Below, one piece after another: positions 26,275 through 34,550 of a DNA stretch of 64,000 bases. The translations under genes and the position numbers were made by a program. The DNA is from JANQPX01 sp965222015 (GTDB lineage: Bacteria > Pseudomonadota > Alphaproteobacteria > Geminicoccales > Geminicoccaceae). The notes beneath the pieces were generated by a model. That model had not been told where the DNA came from. It saw only the letters and a program-made list of their open reading frames with translations, and searched no databases. Position 1 is the first letter of the stretch. The number at the start of each line of letters is the position of its first letter. The DNA lies in the NCBI GenBank assembly GCA_965222015.1, contig CBDCTL010000001.1:124001-188000 (forward strand), in the 5' to 3' direction.

Positions 26275-26316
26275 TAGAGTGGATGCCGATTGAACAAAAC
26301 CGGAATCCACGCTCTA
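26275..26316. repeat. Imperfect palindrome, likely dispersed intergenic repeat
   Basis: TAGAG-TGGATGCCG on the left is matched by CGGAATCCACGCTCTA on the right, with a short A-rich loop (TTGAACAAAAC). Two unpaired bases on the right arm and one mismatch make it imperfect. Palindromes of this kind (TAGAGCGGATTCCG type) are, to my knowledge, scattered between genes in many alphaproteobacteria. No second copy was noticed in this window. It could also act as a weak terminator for the moxR operon, though no T run follows directly. Confidence 0.5.
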
Positions 26317-26442
26317 TCTTTTGTTTCGCCGAATTTCCTTATCGGTCAAGTGATCTCACCTGATCGCGAAAAGCTCCAGGTCCTCGATAACTTTTCGGAT
26401 GGCTCTCAGAGCCAGGGTGGAGCTGGCGTATCGAACGACAGC

Positions 26443-26835
26443 CTACAGAATCAGACGTCCGGACCAGCCAAAGGTGTGCGCCATCAAGAGATAGGCGAGC
26501 GCGATGCTGCCGGCGGTCGCGATGGTGACGATGAAGGCGAGGAAGAGTGTATTCGCCGGTGTATCGAGCGGGTGTTGGCGGCGATCGATGGCGAGCCGGG
26601 CCCGCGCGCGGCGTTCCTTGCCGGCGACCAGGGTCACGTAATATCGGCCAAACCCGATAGGGACGCTGATTCGAATGTTGAGCGGATGATCCGGAGTCCA
26701 CTCGCGGCCGGCATAAATCTGCCTGTCGGCCGTCCCCGCGCTGACGCTGTCGCCCTGTGAGGCATCCGCGGATGCCTCCATCGCCGCACCGGCGCCTGCG
26801 AATTGGTCGACTCCATCCGTCAATGCCTGGTTCAC
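26443..26835 (-). CDS. Small membrane protein of unknown function
   Basis: A 130-residue protein. The GTG at 26835 has a strong ribosome site, AAGGAG nine bases upstream, which decides the start; the ORF itself could extend 24 residues further. The N-terminal 50 residues are polar and acidic, then comes a beta-like segment (RISVPIGFGRYYVTLVAGKE), a basic stretch, and one membrane helix at about 96-121 close to the C-terminus. It resembles the small alphaproteobacterial proteins that end in a single helix and are annotated as hypothetical. It is alone, convergent with the moxR operon. Confidence 0.7.
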   Translation of the reverse strand: MNQALTDGVDQFAGAGAAMEASADASQGDSVSAGTADRQIYAGREWTPDHPLNIRISVPIGFGRYYVTLVAGKERRARARLAIDRRQHPLDTPANTLFLAFIVTIATAGSIALAYLLMAHTFGWSGRLIL

Positions 26836-27029
26836 GCTTCTCGACTCCTTCGATCCTGACGCTCGTGACGGCCATCGGCGCGCCGATGCCGGAAACGGCA
26901 GCCGCAAGCTCCTATCGCGCAGCTGACCGGTCCGATGCGCTTGGATCGAGAGTATCGCAGGCCTTCCTTAAATTTCTCCTAACGGAGGGTGCGATGCTGA
27001 AAGTCCGACTCTTGACGCGGGCGCTCGCG

Positions 27030-27782
27030 TCAATAGGTGGCGCGGCCGCCCGAGAGGTCGAAGACGGCGCCGGTGGTGAACGAGTTCTCGGCTGACACCA
27101 GCCAGGCCACCATGGATGCGATCTCTTCGACCGTGACGAAACGGCCGCGCGGGATCTTGCTCAGCATGTAGTCGATGAATTCCTGCTCGATCTGATCGAA
27201 GATCCGAGTCCTGGCGGCGGCCGGCGTGATGCAGTTGACCGCGATGTCATGCGTGGCGAGCTCCTTGCCGAGCGCCTTGGTGAGCGCGATCACCCCCGCC
27301 TTCGCGGCGGCATAGGGACTCGCGGTCGGATTGCCTTCCTTACCGGCGATCGAGGCTGTGGAGCAGATGCGCCCGTAATTCTGCTCGATCATCTGCGGAA
27401 CGACGGCGCGGCAGCAGTAGAAGACCGCGTTCAGGTCGATGTCGATGACCTCTCGCCAGGCGTCGGGCGGGTATTCCCAGAGCTGGGCGTTGGGCCCCGC
27501 TATGCCGGCGTTGTTGACGAGGATGTCGATGCCGCCAAGGGCCTCGTTGGTGCGATCTCTAGCCTTCTCGACGGCGGCGAGATCGGTGAGATCGACCTGT
27601 ATGCCGGTCACTTCGCCGGCGCCCGCCAGCGCCGCACAGGCCTCCTGCATCAGGGCTTCGTCGCGATCCCAGAGTGCTACCGCCGCTCCCGACGCCAGAA
27701 TCCGCTCCGCGATTGCCCGTCCGATACCCTGGGCGCCGCCGGTCACGACGGCTCGTCTTCCCTGAAGATCGATCTTGTTCAT
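27030..27782 (-). CDS. SDR-family NAD(P)-dependent oxidoreductase
   Basis: A classical short-chain dehydrogenase of 250 residues. TGGAQGIG at 14-21 binds the cofactor, NNAG at 90-93 is conserved, and the catalytic set is Ser144, Tyr157 and Lys161 in YAAAK. Asp39 after the second strand (ALWDRD) suggests NAD preference. The closest resemblance by eye is to 3-oxoacyl-ACP reductase-like and 2-keto-3-deoxy-sugar dehydrogenases; the substrate cannot be fixed. The ATG at 27782 has GAGGAAAA upstream. It is divergent from the cytochrome c gene, with 229 bases between that hold both promoters and no other gene. Confidence 0.88.
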   Translation of the reverse strand: MNKIDLQGRRAVVTGGAQGIGRAIAERILASGAAVALWDRDEALMQEACAALAGAGEVTGIQVDLTDLAAVEKARDRTNEALGGIDILVNNAGIAGPNAQLWEYPPDAWREVIDIDLNAVFYCCRAVVPQMIEQNYGRICSTASIAGKEGNPTASPYAAAKAGVIALTKALGKELATHDIAVNCITPAAARTRIFDQIEQEFIDYMLSKIPRGRFVTVEEIASMVAWLVSAENSFTTGAVFDLSGGRATY

Positions 27783-28011
27783 GGTTTGCTTTTCCTCGAT
27801 TTCATTGGCGTGGAGGGGTGCTCATCATGCAGGCCGGTCCCGGCACTGTCGATATGATGCCGGTTCCACGCCGCTTCCTTCAGCCTTTGATCATCGGCTA
27901 CCGATCGTGATATGGACATGCCCGCAGGACCGAAGGCGTGACGAAGCCCACGAGCCTGGAAGGACGCCTCCGTTGGCTCGTCGATTTTCGGCGATTGGAA
28001 GGAAGGTCAGA

Positions 28012-28440
28012 ATGTCGTTTGCATTGCCTTGGAAAGCATTGGCGCTGGCATTTGGGGTCGGCGCCTTCGGGCTTTCGGTTCCGGCGACGGACGCGTTCGC
28101 ACAGGATCGGCGCGAGGAGCATGTGCCCGATCCGGCTCGCGGCGAGACCCTCTTTCGAGCATGCCTGCAATGCCATACGGCCGCACCCGGCGAGGTCAAG
28201 ATCGGACCGAGCCTCGCAGGCGTGGTGGGGCGGACGCCAGGCAGCGTGCCCGGCTTCGGCTATTCCCAGGGCATGATCGATCTTGGCCGATCGGGTGCCG
28301 TCTGGAATACCGGCACTCTCGATCGTTTCCTGACCAGGCCGCGGGCGATGATCGCCGGCACCAAGATGGTGTTCTGGGGATATAGAAAGCCTGAGGATCG
28401 CGCGGATCTGATCGCCTATCTCGCCACGATCCCCGGCTGA
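28012..28440 (+). CDS. Class I cytochrome c, exported
   Basis: A 142-residue periplasmic electron carrier. Residues 1-30 are a signal peptide ending DAFA, and haem is attached through CLQCH (Cys51, Cys54, His55). The likely sixth ligand is Met119 in GTKMVFWG, giving the c550/mitochondrial-type layout. I start at the ATG at 28012 with GGAAGGAAGGT just upstream; the frame is open back to 27775 without signal character. It is convergent with moeA, 24 bases between the two stops. Partners are not evident; a soluble donor or acceptor for a periplasmic dehydrogenase is the usual role. Confidence 0.9.
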   Translation: MSFALPWKALALAFGVGAFGLSVPATDAFAQDRREEHVPDPARGETLFRACLQCHTAAPGEVKIGPSLAGVVGRTPGSVPGFGYSQGMIDLGRSGAVWNTGTLDRFLTRPRAMIAGTKMVFWGYRKPEDRADLIAYLATIPG

Positions 28441-28464
28441 AGCGGCCAGCGGCCCGAGGCGGCT

Positions 28465-29751
28465 CTATACACCGAATCCGGAAAATGGCATGAACGGCAC
28501 CGGATCGCCGGGATCGATTGAGGTGATGTCCTCGGCGACCTCGACGAGACCGTCGGCTTCGGTGAGCGACGTCAGGATGCCGGACCCTTCACGCTCGATC
28601 CTTCGGACGCGGAGCGAGCCGTCTTCATGCCGGAACGAGCGCGCGCGCAGATATTCGCGCCGTCCCGGTTTTTTCGTCATCGCGAAAGCTGCAGGCACCG
28701 CATATCGCTCAGGTTCCGTCCAGCCGCCGCCGGCCATGGCCACCATCATGGGCCTTGCGAACAGGAGAAAGCACACCATCGCGGCGACCGGATTGCCGGG
28801 AAGGCCGACGAACGCCGTCTCGCCGATCTGACCGAGCGCCAGCGGGCGGCCGGGCTTGACCGCGATCTGCCAGAAATGCAGCCGGCCGAGCGAGCGGACC
28901 GCGTCCACCATGTGATCTTCGTCGCCTTTCGATGCACCGCCGGTCGTGACGATGATGTCGTGCCGTGCGGCTGTGTCGGCGAGGTTCTTCGTGATCGTAT
29001 CGTGATGATCGGGCCAGATTCCTTGCGCCGACGGCGATACGCCAATCGCGCGCAGAAGACCGCTCAATATGGCGCCGTTGCTGTCATAGGTCATGCCATG
29101 GGCCAGCGGTCGACCTGGCGGCACGATCTCGTCGCCGCTCGATACCAGCGCAACGCGAAGCGGACGAAAGACCGAAAGGGACGTCCGGCCAAGCGCTGCC
29201 GCGACGCCGGTCTCCTGCGGTCGCAGACGGCAGGGCGGCGAGAGCACCATGCGGCCGCGCTCCATGTCTTCGCCGGCGAGGCGGCAATTGGCACCTCGCC
29301 TCACGCCGGGCGGAACGGCCACTGCATCGCCCTCGATGCGCACATCCTCCTGCATCAGCGCCGTGTCCGCGCCTGCCGGAAGGGCGGCGCCGGTAAGCAC
29401 GCGAACGGCATCGCCGGCTTCGAGCAGGCCTCGGAAAGGCCGGCCTGCGGCGGACCGTCCGGCCGCCAGGCGAAGCCGGGTTTCGCCCTCGGCCGCGAGG
29501 CTCGCATGGGCAAACGCATAGCCGTCCACGGCGACGTTGTCGAAGGCGGGCACGTTCTGGCCGGCGATCAGCGGTTCCGCGAGAAAACGCCCACAGGCTT
29601 GATCGAGCGGCACGTCCTCCACGTCTTTGATCGGCGAAAGACGGCTTCGCAGCAGCGTGAGTGCTTCCGTCGCTGGCATGCGTTTCGGATCGTGGACGAA
29701 GCAGTCGTCCAAAAGCCGCCTTTCGCCGCCTGCAGCCTTCGCGCGTTTCAT
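28465..29751 (-). CDS. moeA: Molybdopterin molybdotransferase
   Basis: MoeA inserts molybdate into adenylylated molybdopterin to finish the molybdenum cofactor. The protein has 428 residues. VPAFDNVAVDGYAF near residue 68 is the conserved entry motif; GAALPAGADTALMQED follows; TTGGASKGDEDHM is the MoeA/MogA signature; and GLPGNPVAAMV is the later loop. It begins with about 25 extra residues before the usual start, and an internal ATG (MPATEAL) could be used instead. The ATG at 29751 overlaps the sulfur transporter stop as ATGA, an unusual partner. Confidence 0.93.
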   Translation of the reverse strand: MKRAKAAGGERRLLDDCFVHDPKRMPATEALTLLRSRLSPIKDVEDVPLDQACGRFLAEPLIAGQNVPAFDNVAVDGYAFAHASLAAEGETRLRLAAGRSAAGRPFRGLLEAGDAVRVLTGAALPAGADTALMQEDVRIEGDAVAVPPGVRRGANCRLAGEDMERGRMVLSPPCRLRPQETGVAAALGRTSLSVFRPLRVALVSSGDEIVPPGRPLAHGMTYDSNGAILSGLLRAIGVSPSAQGIWPDHHDTITKNLADTAARHDIIVTTGGASKGDEDHMVDAVRSLGRLHFWQIAVKPGRPLALGQIGETAFVGLPGNPVAAMVCFLLFARPMMVAMAGGGWTEPERYAVPAAFAMTKKPGRREYLRARSFRHEDGSLRVRRIEREGSGILTSLTEADGLVEVAEDITSIDPGDPVPFMPFSGFGV

Positions 29752-30842
29752 CCCCTGGACCTCTCGGCTCCGTTGATCGGGAGAAGTGCTCTGAACGCTG
29801 CGCTCAGGCTGCCGCGCTCCAGATACCGCACGCCCAGAACGCCGCCGACGAAAATTGCCGCTGTGGTCATGAACGAGCCCAGGGCCAGCGTCGACAGACC
29901 GGTCATGCCCTGGCCGACGGTGCAGCCGAGTCCGAGCACGCCGCCAACGCCCATGAGAGCGCCTCCGATCAGGTGCCGGACCAGGTCGTCGGTGCCGGAA
30001 AAGCCCTCGATCCGAAAATCCCCGGCCAGACGGGCGGCAAGGAAGCCGCCTGCCAGAACGCCGCCGACGGCGGCCACACCGAAGTTGATCGGCGCCGCTG
30101 GGAAGGTCATCAGGTAGATCAGGCTGCGCGCGATCGGCGCCACGAAGGCAAAGGACGCGAGTGGTTCCGGATCGAAGTCGTCGGCGCCGAGGCCGCCCGT
30201 GATCAGCCAGCCGAGCGGGATCAGGGTGCCGAGAACGAGGCCGGCGCTCACGTCCTTGGTCGAGCGGCGGAACCTTCGATCCAAGAAGCAGAGGATGATC
30301 AAGGTAAGTGCGGCGGCGATGGCAGCGGCCAGAGTCGGGATCCCGCTCAGGCCGATGAGGGAGGGAATGCCCTGGTCGTCACTCGCAATGCCCCCTAGAG
30401 CTTCGAGGCGAAGTCTGGGCAGCGCCAGCAGGCCGTTCATGGTCATATAGCCGCTGACTGCAAGGACCATGAGCACGACCAGCGATTTAAGATTGCCGGC
30501 GCCCAGCCTGACGAGATTGCGCGACGCGCAGCCGCCGGCGAGAGTCATGCCGAAGCCAAACATCGAGCCTCCCAGGAGTGCGCCCAGCCAAAGAACATCG
30601 CTTGCGCGATAAAAGCTGTCGCCGAGATTGATCAAGCCCGCAGCATCGAGCGTCTGGCTCGAGAAAGCGGCGACCGCTATCGCCAGGAGCCAAGCGCGCA
30701 GGCGTCGCGTATCGCCGAACAGCACCCAATCGGCGATCGCGCCCATGGTGCAGAAATGTGTGCGTTGCACCACGGCGCCGAAGGCCAGGCCGGCGGTGAA
30801 GGCGGCCAGGCCGACGACGGTCTTGACGCTGAAATCGTCCAT
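29748..30842 (-). CDS. YeeE/YedE (TsuA-type) thiosulfate or sulfur transporter
   Basis: A 364-residue inner-membrane protein with about nine to ten helices. It carries the three family cysteines that pass thiosulfate: Cys31 in THFCTMGA, Cys105 in AGGCASRN and Cys307 in GLGCTVGQG. It therefore fits a full-length YeeE/TsuA, not the half-length version. I start at the ATG at 30842 (MDDFSV); the ORF extends 29 residues upstream with polar residues. It is translationally coupled to moeA. Sulfur import could feed dithiolene sulfur of molybdopterin, but that is inference; selenium or other sulfur species are alternatives. Confidence 0.88.
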   Translation of the reverse strand: MDDFSVKTVVGLAAFTAGLAFGAVVQRTHFCTMGAIADWVLFGDTRRLRAWLLAIAVAAFSSQTLDAAGLINLGDSFYRASDVLWLGALLGGSMFGFGMTLAGGCASRNLVRLGAGNLKSLVVLMVLAVSGYMTMNGLLALPRLRLEALGGIASDDQGIPSLIGLSGIPTLAAAIAAALTLIILCFLDRRFRRSTKDVSAGLVLGTLIPLGWLITGGLGADDFDPEPLASFAFVAPIARSLIYLMTFPAAPINFGVAAVGGVLAGGFLAARLAGDFRIEGFSGTDDLVRHLIGGALMGVGGVLGLGCTVGQGMTGLSTLALGSFMTTAAIFVGGVLGVRYLERGSLSAAFRALLPINGAERSRG

Positions 30843-31023
30843 GGCCCTTCGCCTTGCCCTGGGGTCGGAGACGTTCGCCGGCGAGGCGAACGGGCAATCA
30901 GCATAGGTCAGTGACCGACGGCTGCTCAATCCCTTGTTGTCGTGAAGGTCCGGTTCCGGGCGGATTCGCGCGCATGCGGCGAGGCGCGGTCGGCGATTGC
31001 GGGCGGAGCGGGCCGCTCGCCGG

Positions 31024-32379
31024 TCAGCGTTCCCGAAAGGCGGTGTCCCAGGCGCGATAGACCGGTTTCAGCAGATATTCGAGGATCGTTCTCTCCCCGG
31101 TCTTGATCCGGGCCTGGACGGTCATGCCGGGGACGAGCGAGATGTCGCCGATGCGGTCGCCCGCGATCGTGATCGAGGCGCGGTAGTAGGGGAGCGCGTT
31201 TTCGTCGAGAAAGGTGGAGGGCGAGATGGTGTCGATTTCGCCCTTGAGATAGCCATGGCGATGGGGTTCGATGCCGTCGATGGCGATGCGCACGGGCTGA
31301 CTTTTCCGGACATGGCCGATTTCCGAGGGCGGCAGGCGCACTTCCGCGATCAGCGAGCCGTCGATCGGAATGATTTCGGCAACCGGCTCGCCCGGGGCGA
31401 CCGTCTGTCCCCGGTGGCGGACGTTGAGTTCCTGGACGGCGCCTCTGGCCGTGGCTCTGATCCGACCGCGCTGGAGGCGCTTTTGCATCGCCTGGATCTG
31501 CTGTCTCGTATCGTTCAGGTCCACGAGAAGGGAGGACAGGCGATCGCCCTGGCGCTGGCGGCGTTCGGCGATCACGTCGTCGAGGCGCTTTCTGGATTCG
31601 TCCAGGGCGGCTTCGGCTTCACGGACCTGGCCCTGCAGTTCGGTGAGATCGAAGGTCACGTTGGCGAAGTCCCGCTCCGCTTCAAGCAGCTGCGCGCGGG
31701 GCGAGAGGCCTTTCGCGAAGAGGCCTCGCTGCGCCTCCAGCTTGTCCTCGATCAAGGACAGCCTGAACGCCGTCTCCTTCTCCAGGGCGCGCAGATTTCG
31801 GACCGCCTTCGCACGCCGCTCGATTTCGGCCTCGAGCTGCGATCGCTTGGCATGGAGGGCGTTGCGCTCGAGCGGCAGGATGGACATCTGCTCGGAGATT
31901 ACCGGAATGTTCTCGAGCGCTATTCCCGGTGATGGCATGACCGGAAGCTCGGCAAGCGCTCGGAGACGGCCGACCTGGACGGCGAGTGCGGCTTCGCGCA
32001 TGGTCAGGCGTTCGAGCTGGGCCTCGCCTTCGGGATCTTTGAGCGCGATCAGGAGATCGTCCTTCTCGACGAGCTGGCCTTCCTCGACCAGGACTTCTTC
32101 GACGATGCCGCCGTCGAAAGTCTGCAGGGTCTGGTTGCCGCCGGCGGCGGCGATGCGGCCGGTGCCGGTGGTGATCACGTCGATCTGGATCACCATGCCT
32201 GCGATCAGGGAGACGCAGACCAGGACGAAACCCAGGAGACAAGCGAGGGCGGGCAGGCGCGGAGGGCCCGCTTCTTCGAGCAGGGCGGCCTGCGACAGAA
32301 AGGCCGTCCTGGTCGGAAAGGCGAAGCGTCTGGCTTCCGGCATGGCGTTCGTCCGGGACTCGATTGCGGTCTGCGTCAT
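31024..32379 (-). CDS. HlyD-family type I secretion adaptor
   Basis: A 451-residue periplasmic adaptor (membrane fusion protein). One helix at about 43-65 anchors it. A first lipoyl half (GNQTLQTFDGGIVEEVLVEE) follows, then a long coiled coil (about 110-290), the second lipoyl half (RGRIRATARGAVQELNV) and a beta-barrel domain ending RTILEYLLKPVYRA, the common C-terminus of T1SS adaptors. It links the ABC exporter to an outer-membrane TolC-type channel, which is not coded here. The ATG at 32379 overlaps the ABC stop by 4 bases. Third gene of the operon. Confidence 0.92.
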   Translation of the reverse strand: MTQTAIESRTNAMPEARRFAFPTRTAFLSQAALLEEAGPPRLPALACLLGFVLVCVSLIAGMVIQIDVITTGTGRIAAAGGNQTLQTFDGGIVEEVLVEEGQLVEKDDLLIALKDPEGEAQLERLTMREAALAVQVGRLRALAELPVMPSPGIALENIPVISEQMSILPLERNALHAKRSQLEAEIERRAKAVRNLRALEKETAFRLSLIEDKLEAQRGLFAKGLSPRAQLLEAERDFANVTFDLTELQGQVREAEAALDESRKRLDDVIAERRQRQGDRLSSLLVDLNDTRQQIQAMQKRLQRGRIRATARGAVQELNVRHRGQTVAPGEPVAEIIPIDGSLIAEVRLPPSEIGHVRKSQPVRIAIDGIEPHRHGYLKGEIDTISPSTFLDENALPYYRASITIAGDRIGDISLVPGMTVQARIKTGERTILEYLLKPVYRAWDTAFRER

Positions 32380-34550
32380 GGGCCCGGTCCGGCGAGCGCG
32401 GCGCCGCCGGCGGCCTGCGGGGGCAGCGGCGTCAGCCGTCCGGCGCGGAGCTGAAACACGGCGTCTGCGAGCCGCAGATGGCTCGGGCGATGGGTGATGA
32501 ACAGGACCGTCTGCTGCCCTTTCAGCGATTCGAGCTTGCGCTGGAGGGCGACGTCGCCTGCAAAATCGAGGGCGCGGCCGGGTTCGTCCAGCAGGAGAAG
32601 GCCGCGGCGTTCGAGATAGGCCCGGGCAAGCGAGAGCCGCTGCAGGAAACCCGGTGATTGCTGGCGGACGCTGGCATCGCCGATGCGTGTCTCGAAACCC
32701 TTTTCGAGTCGCAGGATGTCCTCGAGCACGCCAGCCTCCACCGCCACGTCCCAGAGATCCTGATCCGTGGCCTGCGGATGAGAGAGCCGCAGATTCTGTG
32801 CGATCGTGCCTGTGAAGAAGTGAGGCTGCTGCGGGGCATAGCCGATATGCTCGCGAAGTTCACGCGGATGAAGCTGTCTGATGTCGAATCCGTCAAGGCG
32901 CACGCTGCCGCCCTGCGGCGAGAGAAGGCCTGCGACGACCTTGATGAGGCTGGATTTGCCGGCACCGCTTTCGCCGACCAGGCCGATAAGCTGGCCGGGC
33001 TTGACCACGAGATCGACGCCGAGCAGCGCCGGCCGGCTGGCGCCTTCATAGGCGAGGGTGACCGCTTCCATTTGAAGGGCGCCCCGGTCGCGATGGATGA
33101 CCAGCCGCCGTGGCCGGTTCTCGGACTCGGTCGGGAGCTGCATCACCTGATCGAGCATCGCCGCTTCGGCCTTGAGCTGGGCGAGCTTGGGCAGCAGATT
33201 GAGGCATTGCTGCCAGGGCGACAGCACGCGCCAGACCAGGGCCATGCAGGCGATCAGCGCGCCGATCGAAAGATCGCCGTTCATGACGCCGATGGCGCCG
33301 ACGAGGAGCGTTCCCGTTCCCGCCACGGTGACTGCGGCCTGGCCGGTGTTCTGCAGAAAGTCCTGGAGCTTGGCGCGCCTGACGCTGGCGAGCGCCGAAC
33401 CTGCGGCATAATTGCGAAAGCGTTCGAGCCAGATGGCCTCACTGGCGAGCATGCGTACCGAGCGCATCTCCGTGACCATTTCGTCGAAGCAGGAATCCCG
33501 CACCTGGCGCGCTTCGCTGGCGTCGGCGCCATGCCGTTCGAGGACCGGACCGGCGAACCAGGCGAGTGCCGCATAGAGAAACATGATCAGCAGCGGCAGC
33601 AGCACCACGGAACCGCCGAGAAGAGCGATGGCGATCAGGAAAATCAAGGAATAGGGCAGGTTGAAGGCGACGGAGACCAGCGGATCGGCGAAATGATCGC
33701 GCCAGGCTTCGAACTGGCGTACACGCCTGAGCTGCGCGTGCAGAGGGGCCCGGCTGAGCGCGGACGGCGACAGCTCCATCAGCCGTCCGAAGGTCGAGAG
33801 CGCGACCAGCCGACCGACCCGGGTCGCGATATAGGCCATCACGCGCGCCCTGATCAGCCGGAACAGCATGTCGACCACGAGCAGGGCCGCCATCGCCATG
33901 AAAAGCTGGAACAGCAGCCCGACCGAGTGGGCTGCGATGACGGTGTCGTAGAGGAGCATGATGAACAGAGGCGTGATCAGACCCGGCAGGGTCGCGACGA
34001 AGCCGATGACGGCGAGCAGCGAAAGCTGGCGCCGGAACCTTGACGTCAGATCACGAAACCAGCTGTCGGTGCGGCGTGTGCGATTGCGTTCGCGATCGGC
34101 GGTGCGTTCGAACACATAAGCCATGCCGGTGCCGGGCTGCGCCGGCCGGTCGTCGATGGCTTTGCCGCTCGCCACATCGTGGATCGAAAAGCGGTCGCCG
34201 TCGCGTGCGAGGATCAGCATCGGCGGCTGGCCGGGTTGTACGAACAGGCAGGGCAGGAGCCGGAGGTCCAGATCCACCATGCGAGTCGCGAACGCACGCG
34301 AACGATAGTCGACGGTCGCCAGGACGTTGCGCAGATCGTCGAGGCCGATGTCATCGGCGCAGTGTGGAAGGATCTCGATCAGATGCCGCGTTTCACCGCG
34401 CCAGCCGAGGGCGTGCAGCAGGGGCGCCAGAAGCTGGGTGCAGGGCGAGCGGTCGACGAGGGCCTCACGCTCGCCATGGGCGAGCGCCCGGACGAAGCGG
34501 TCCGGCGCCTGACCTTCACCCCAGCGGGCCGCGATCTCCGCGGTGCTCAC
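32376..34550 (-). CDS. Type I secretion ABC transporter with C39-like N-terminal domain
   Basis: A 724-residue half-transporter: a C39-like domain (about 1-150), six-helix membrane domain (about 170-455) and ATPase (about 485-705). Walker A is GESGAGKS at 526-533, Walker B LLLLDE at 651-656 and the switch His687 is present. The signature loop is QSPGF (631-635) where LSGGQ is usual. The C39 region lacks the protease Cys in its normal place, so it probably binds the substrate without cutting it. GTG at 34550 overlaps the other ABC gene as GTGA, which sets this start. The frame is open to 36191, but that part reads the neighbour out of frame. Confidence 0.88.
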   Translation of the reverse strand: MSTAEIAARWGEGQAPDRFVRALAHGEREALVDRSPCTQLLAPLLHALGWRGETRHLIEILPHCADDIGLDDLRNVLATVDYRSRAFATRMVDLDLRLLPCLFVQPGQPPMLILARDGDRFSIHDVASGKAIDDRPAQPGTGMAYVFERTADRERNRTRRTDSWFRDLTSRFRRQLSLLAVIGFVATLPGLITPLFIMLLYDTVIAAHSVGLLFQLFMAMAALLVVDMLFRLIRARVMAYIATRVGRLVALSTFGRLMELSPSALSRAPLHAQLRRVRQFEAWRDHFADPLVSVAFNLPYSLIFLIAIALLGGSVVLLPLLIMFLYAALAWFAGPVLERHGADASEARQVRDSCFDEMVTEMRSVRMLASEAIWLERFRNYAAGSALASVRRAKLQDFLQNTGQAAVTVAGTGTLLVGAIGVMNGDLSIGALIACMALVWRVLSPWQQCLNLLPKLAQLKAEAAMLDQVMQLPTESENRPRRLVIHRDRGALQMEAVTLAYEGASRPALLGVDLVVKPGQLIGLVGESGAGKSSLIKVVAGLLSPQGGSVRLDGFDIRQLHPRELREHIGYAPQQPHFFTGTIAQNLRLSHPQATDQDLWDVAVEAGVLEDILRLEKGFETRIGDASVRQQSPGFLQRLSLARAYLERRGLLLLDEPGRALDFAGDVALQRKLESLKGQQTVLFITHRPSHLRLADAVFQLRAGRLTPLPPQAAGGAALAGPGP

